A stretch of DNA of 14,904 nt from an uncultured Oscillospiraceae bacterium (GTDB lineage: Bacteria; Bacillota_A; Clostridia; Oscillospirales; Oscillospiraceae). The stretch is from contig CANRMG010000025.1 of NCBI GenBank assembly GCA_947631675.1, positions 1 to 14,904 of the forward strand, given 5' to 3'. This document shows, one piece after another, positions 13,893-14,904 of the stretch (the stretch's first letter is position 1; the number at the start of each line of letters is the position of its first letter). The notes under the pieces are model-generated. The model was given only the letters and a program-made list of their open reading frames with translations. It was not told the origin of the DNA and searched no databases. The translations under genes were made by a program, and so were the position numbers.

Positions 13893-14131
13893 CACGGTTC
13901 AGGGTCCAGGTCACGGAAGTCGTCTGTGTCAAAGAACTCGCCCGGCGTCATATCCAGCCCATCGCAGATGGCAAGGATGGTGGACAGCTTGGGGTCCTGG
14001 CTCTTGCCGTAGAGGATGTTCTTCACGCTGGATGGCGGCAGAGCCGCCAGCGTTGCCAGCTTGTTGATGGTGATGCCGCGCTGCCCGCACAGCTGCAATA
14101 TCCGGTTTCGCATGGCCTGCTGTATCGTCAT
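13892..14131 (-). CDS. XRE-family DNA-binding protein (79 aa)
   Basis: A 79-residue Cro/CI-type regulator, different from its neighbour. Residues about 18-48 (GQRGITINKLATLAALPPSSVKNILYGKS) form the helix-turn-helix, then LSTILAICDGLDMTPGEFFD is the family's last helix with its usual end; an acidic tail follows. The start at 14131 has only AGGGG about 11 bases upstream. A -10-like TACAAT lies on the minus strand at 14160-14155, with no clear -35. The protein is transcribed away from the operator repeats at 14182-14217 and is the natural candidate to bind them. Two linked XRE proteins recall phage or ICE repressor modules, though no other phage gene is nearby. Confidence 0.88.
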   Translation of the reverse strand: MTIQQAMRNRILQLCGQRGITINKLATLAALPPSSVKNILYGKSQDPKLSTILAICDGLDMTPGEFFDTDDFRDLDPEP

Positions 14132-14171
14132 AGATCATCACGCCCCTCACAGGCATTGTAGGGAACTTCTC

Positions 14172-14200
14172 TTGACGATGTAGGCTATCCATGCTACTAT
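14172..14200 (+). promoter_or_regulatory. promoter of the 50-residue ORF
   Basis: TTGACG (14172-14177), a 17-base spacer and TACTAT (14195-14200), about 31 bases before the ATG at 14232. The promoter overlaps the operator-like repeats, so repression by an XRE protein is expected. Confidence 0.75.
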
Positions 14201-14217
14201 TAGGCTATACATAGCCT
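14182..14217. promoter_or_regulatory. two operator-like repeats over the divergent promoter
   Basis: AGGCTATACATAGCCT (14202-14217) is a perfect 16-base inverted repeat with a two-base centre. A second half-site AGGCTAT lies at 14182-14188, exactly 20 bases upstream, with a degenerate partner (ATGCTA). Spacing of two helical turns suggests cooperative binding of a dimeric repressor on one face, one site in the promoter spacer and one just after the -10. Confidence 0.72.
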
Positions 14218-14231
14218 TTGGAGGTGGCGGT

Positions 14232-14384
14232 ATGGTGGATTATGAGCAGATGTACTATAAAATGAACCGGGCCATGGAGAAGGCCATCAATATTTTGATA
14301 GAGGCCCAGCGGGAGTGCGAGGAGGATTACCTGAAACAGACGGACCCGCCCGGGGAACGGGAGGACGGGGATACCCAAAAATGA
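14232..14384 (+). CDS. small acidic helical protein (50 aa)
   Basis: Translation gives MVDYEQMYYKMNRAMEKAIN, then a Glu-rich helical stretch and a Pro/Glu/Asp-rich tail, 50 residues in all. ATG is 7 bases after GGAGG, with a well-formed promoter upstream, so it is probably expressed. The N-terminal 35 residues should form an amphipathic helix; no membrane segment. By form it resembles short phage and ICE proteins beginning with a MxYxxMYY-like motif and followed by an AQ-x-x-x-EE stretch; this is an impression, not a search result. Divergent from the XRE pair and likely under their control. Function unknown. Confidence 0.72.
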   Translation: MVDYEQMYYKMNRAMEKAINILIEAQRECEEDYLKQTDPPGEREDGDTQK

Positions 14385-14414
14385 ATATCCCCGGCCAGGC
14401 TGGCTGGGGATATT
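14384..14414. terminator. hairpin between convergent genes
   Basis: A perfect 9-bp stem, AATATCCCC (14384-14392) and GGGGATATT (14406-14414), with further inner GCC/GGC pairing. It starts at the last base of the small ORF's stop. The T-tract is weak on the plus side (ATTAAC); on the minus side TTTTT comes a few bases later. A likely shared terminator with the convergent SWIM gene. Confidence 0.65.
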
Positions 14415-14441
14415 ATTAACATAATACAGTTTACATAAATA

Positions 14442-14904
14442 CTAATCCAACGTGATGGATGCGTCCTTCCGGGCGTTGACGGCGTAGGAGAAGAAGACCT
14501 CCCAGCTCACCGCGGTGAGGCAGTCGCTTACTTCATGGTCGTGTGCGTAATACTTCCAGACGTGGTCCATGATGTCCCGCAGCTGGAGCAGGAGGGCCGC
14601 CTGGTGCTTGCAGGGATAGGCGCAGAAGCAAGGGCACACCAAGTCCGAGACGGTCCCGCCTTCCTTGCCATACCGGAACTCCAGCTCATAGGGCTTTGTA
14701 CCCAGCACGATGGCCCGGCCCCGGTCGTTCTCCAGGGAGATGCAGACGACCTTGTTCTCCCGGTAATAGGCCCGGCCCCGCTCCCATACGGCGGGACTGG
14801 CCTCCAAAAGGTCCAAATCATCCAGGGGGATGTCGCCGCCGCTGTCGCCCTGACCGGTGACATAGCCGTCCTCCTCCGTCTCCGGGGGCAGGAACCAGGT
14901 GCGG
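14442..14904 (-). CDS. SWIM zinc-finger protein, 5' end cut by window edge
   Basis: The reading frame is open from the right edge (14904) to the TAG at 14442, giving at least 154 residues with no start in view. A segment rich in Glu, Asp and Gly comes first (GDSGGDIPLDDLDLLEASP), then AVWERGRAYYRENKVVCI and a beta-rich part, as in SWIM domains, and the metal motif CPCFCAYPCKH (CxC-x5-CxH). SWIM fingers bind DNA or proteins and are found beside SNF2-type helicases or as small accessory proteins. The gap of five residues is shorter than in many SWIM motifs. A helical tail of about 60 residues follows. The full length and any partner domain are outside the window. Confidence 0.82.
   Translation of the reverse strand, partial: RTWFLPPETEEDGYVTGQGDSGGDIPLDDLDLLEASPAVWERGRAYYRENKVVCISLENDRGRAIVLGTKPYELEFRYGKEGGTVSDLVCPCFCAYPCKHQAALLLQLRDIMDHVWKYYAHDHEVSDCLTAVSWEVFFSYAVNARKDASITLD

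Overview
This looks like the chromosome of a high-GC member of the Clostridia, probably Oscillospiraceae-like. That assignment is inference: the evidence is GC-rich codon choice, AGGAGG-type ribosome binding sites, a stand-alone ThiT-type ECF S component under a TPP riboswitch, an ECF sigma factor paired with a one-pass membrane protein, and a compound palindromic repeat of a kind I associate with that family. No marker gene in the window fixes the taxon.

Positions 1-1227 are the end of an integrated mobile element. Two overlapping genes there are less GC-rich than the rest and use codons such as ATA, AGA, CTA and TTA that are rare elsewhere in the window. The element stops at 1228, where the 3' half of a tRNA-Thr (anticodon GGT) begins, starting exactly at the anticodon loop and followed by an intrinsic terminator. 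This is the classic scar of a tyrosine recombinase acting on a tRNA gene. Candidate integrase arm-site repeats lie just inside the junction.

Positions 1330-7610 are core-type transport and housekeeping genes on the minus strand: a DegV-family protein; a thiamine transporter (ThiT) with its own sigma-A promoter, TPP aptamer and terminator; a CDF cation transporter; and a three-gene ABC importer (binding protein, permease, ATPase) whose 330-base leader carries a cobalamin riboswitch and a terminator, identifying it as a vitamin B12 transporter. A TauE/SafE-type membrane protein is transcribed divergently, and its -35 box directly abuts that of the B12 operon.

Positions 8424-10116 hold an ECF sigma factor and a membrane protein likely to be its regulator. 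A roughly 115-base repeat with five hairpins and an AT-rich intergenic promoter follow. Positions 10454-13637 are a four-gene operon: a CvpA-family membrane protein, a DltA-like amino-acid adenylating enzyme, a ProXp-ala/YbaK-like aminoacyl-tRNA deacylase, and a MutT-type Nudix hydrolase. This is the most unusual gene grouping in the window. A bidirectional terminator closes it.

Positions 13677-14384 form a small regulatory module: two overlapping XRE-type DNA-binding proteins on the minus strand face a divergent 50-residue protein gene whose promoter is covered by two operator-like repeats 20 bases apart. The window ends in the 3' part of a SWIM zinc-finger gene that runs off the right edge. 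I saw no CRISPR array, transposase, complete tRNA or rRNA.
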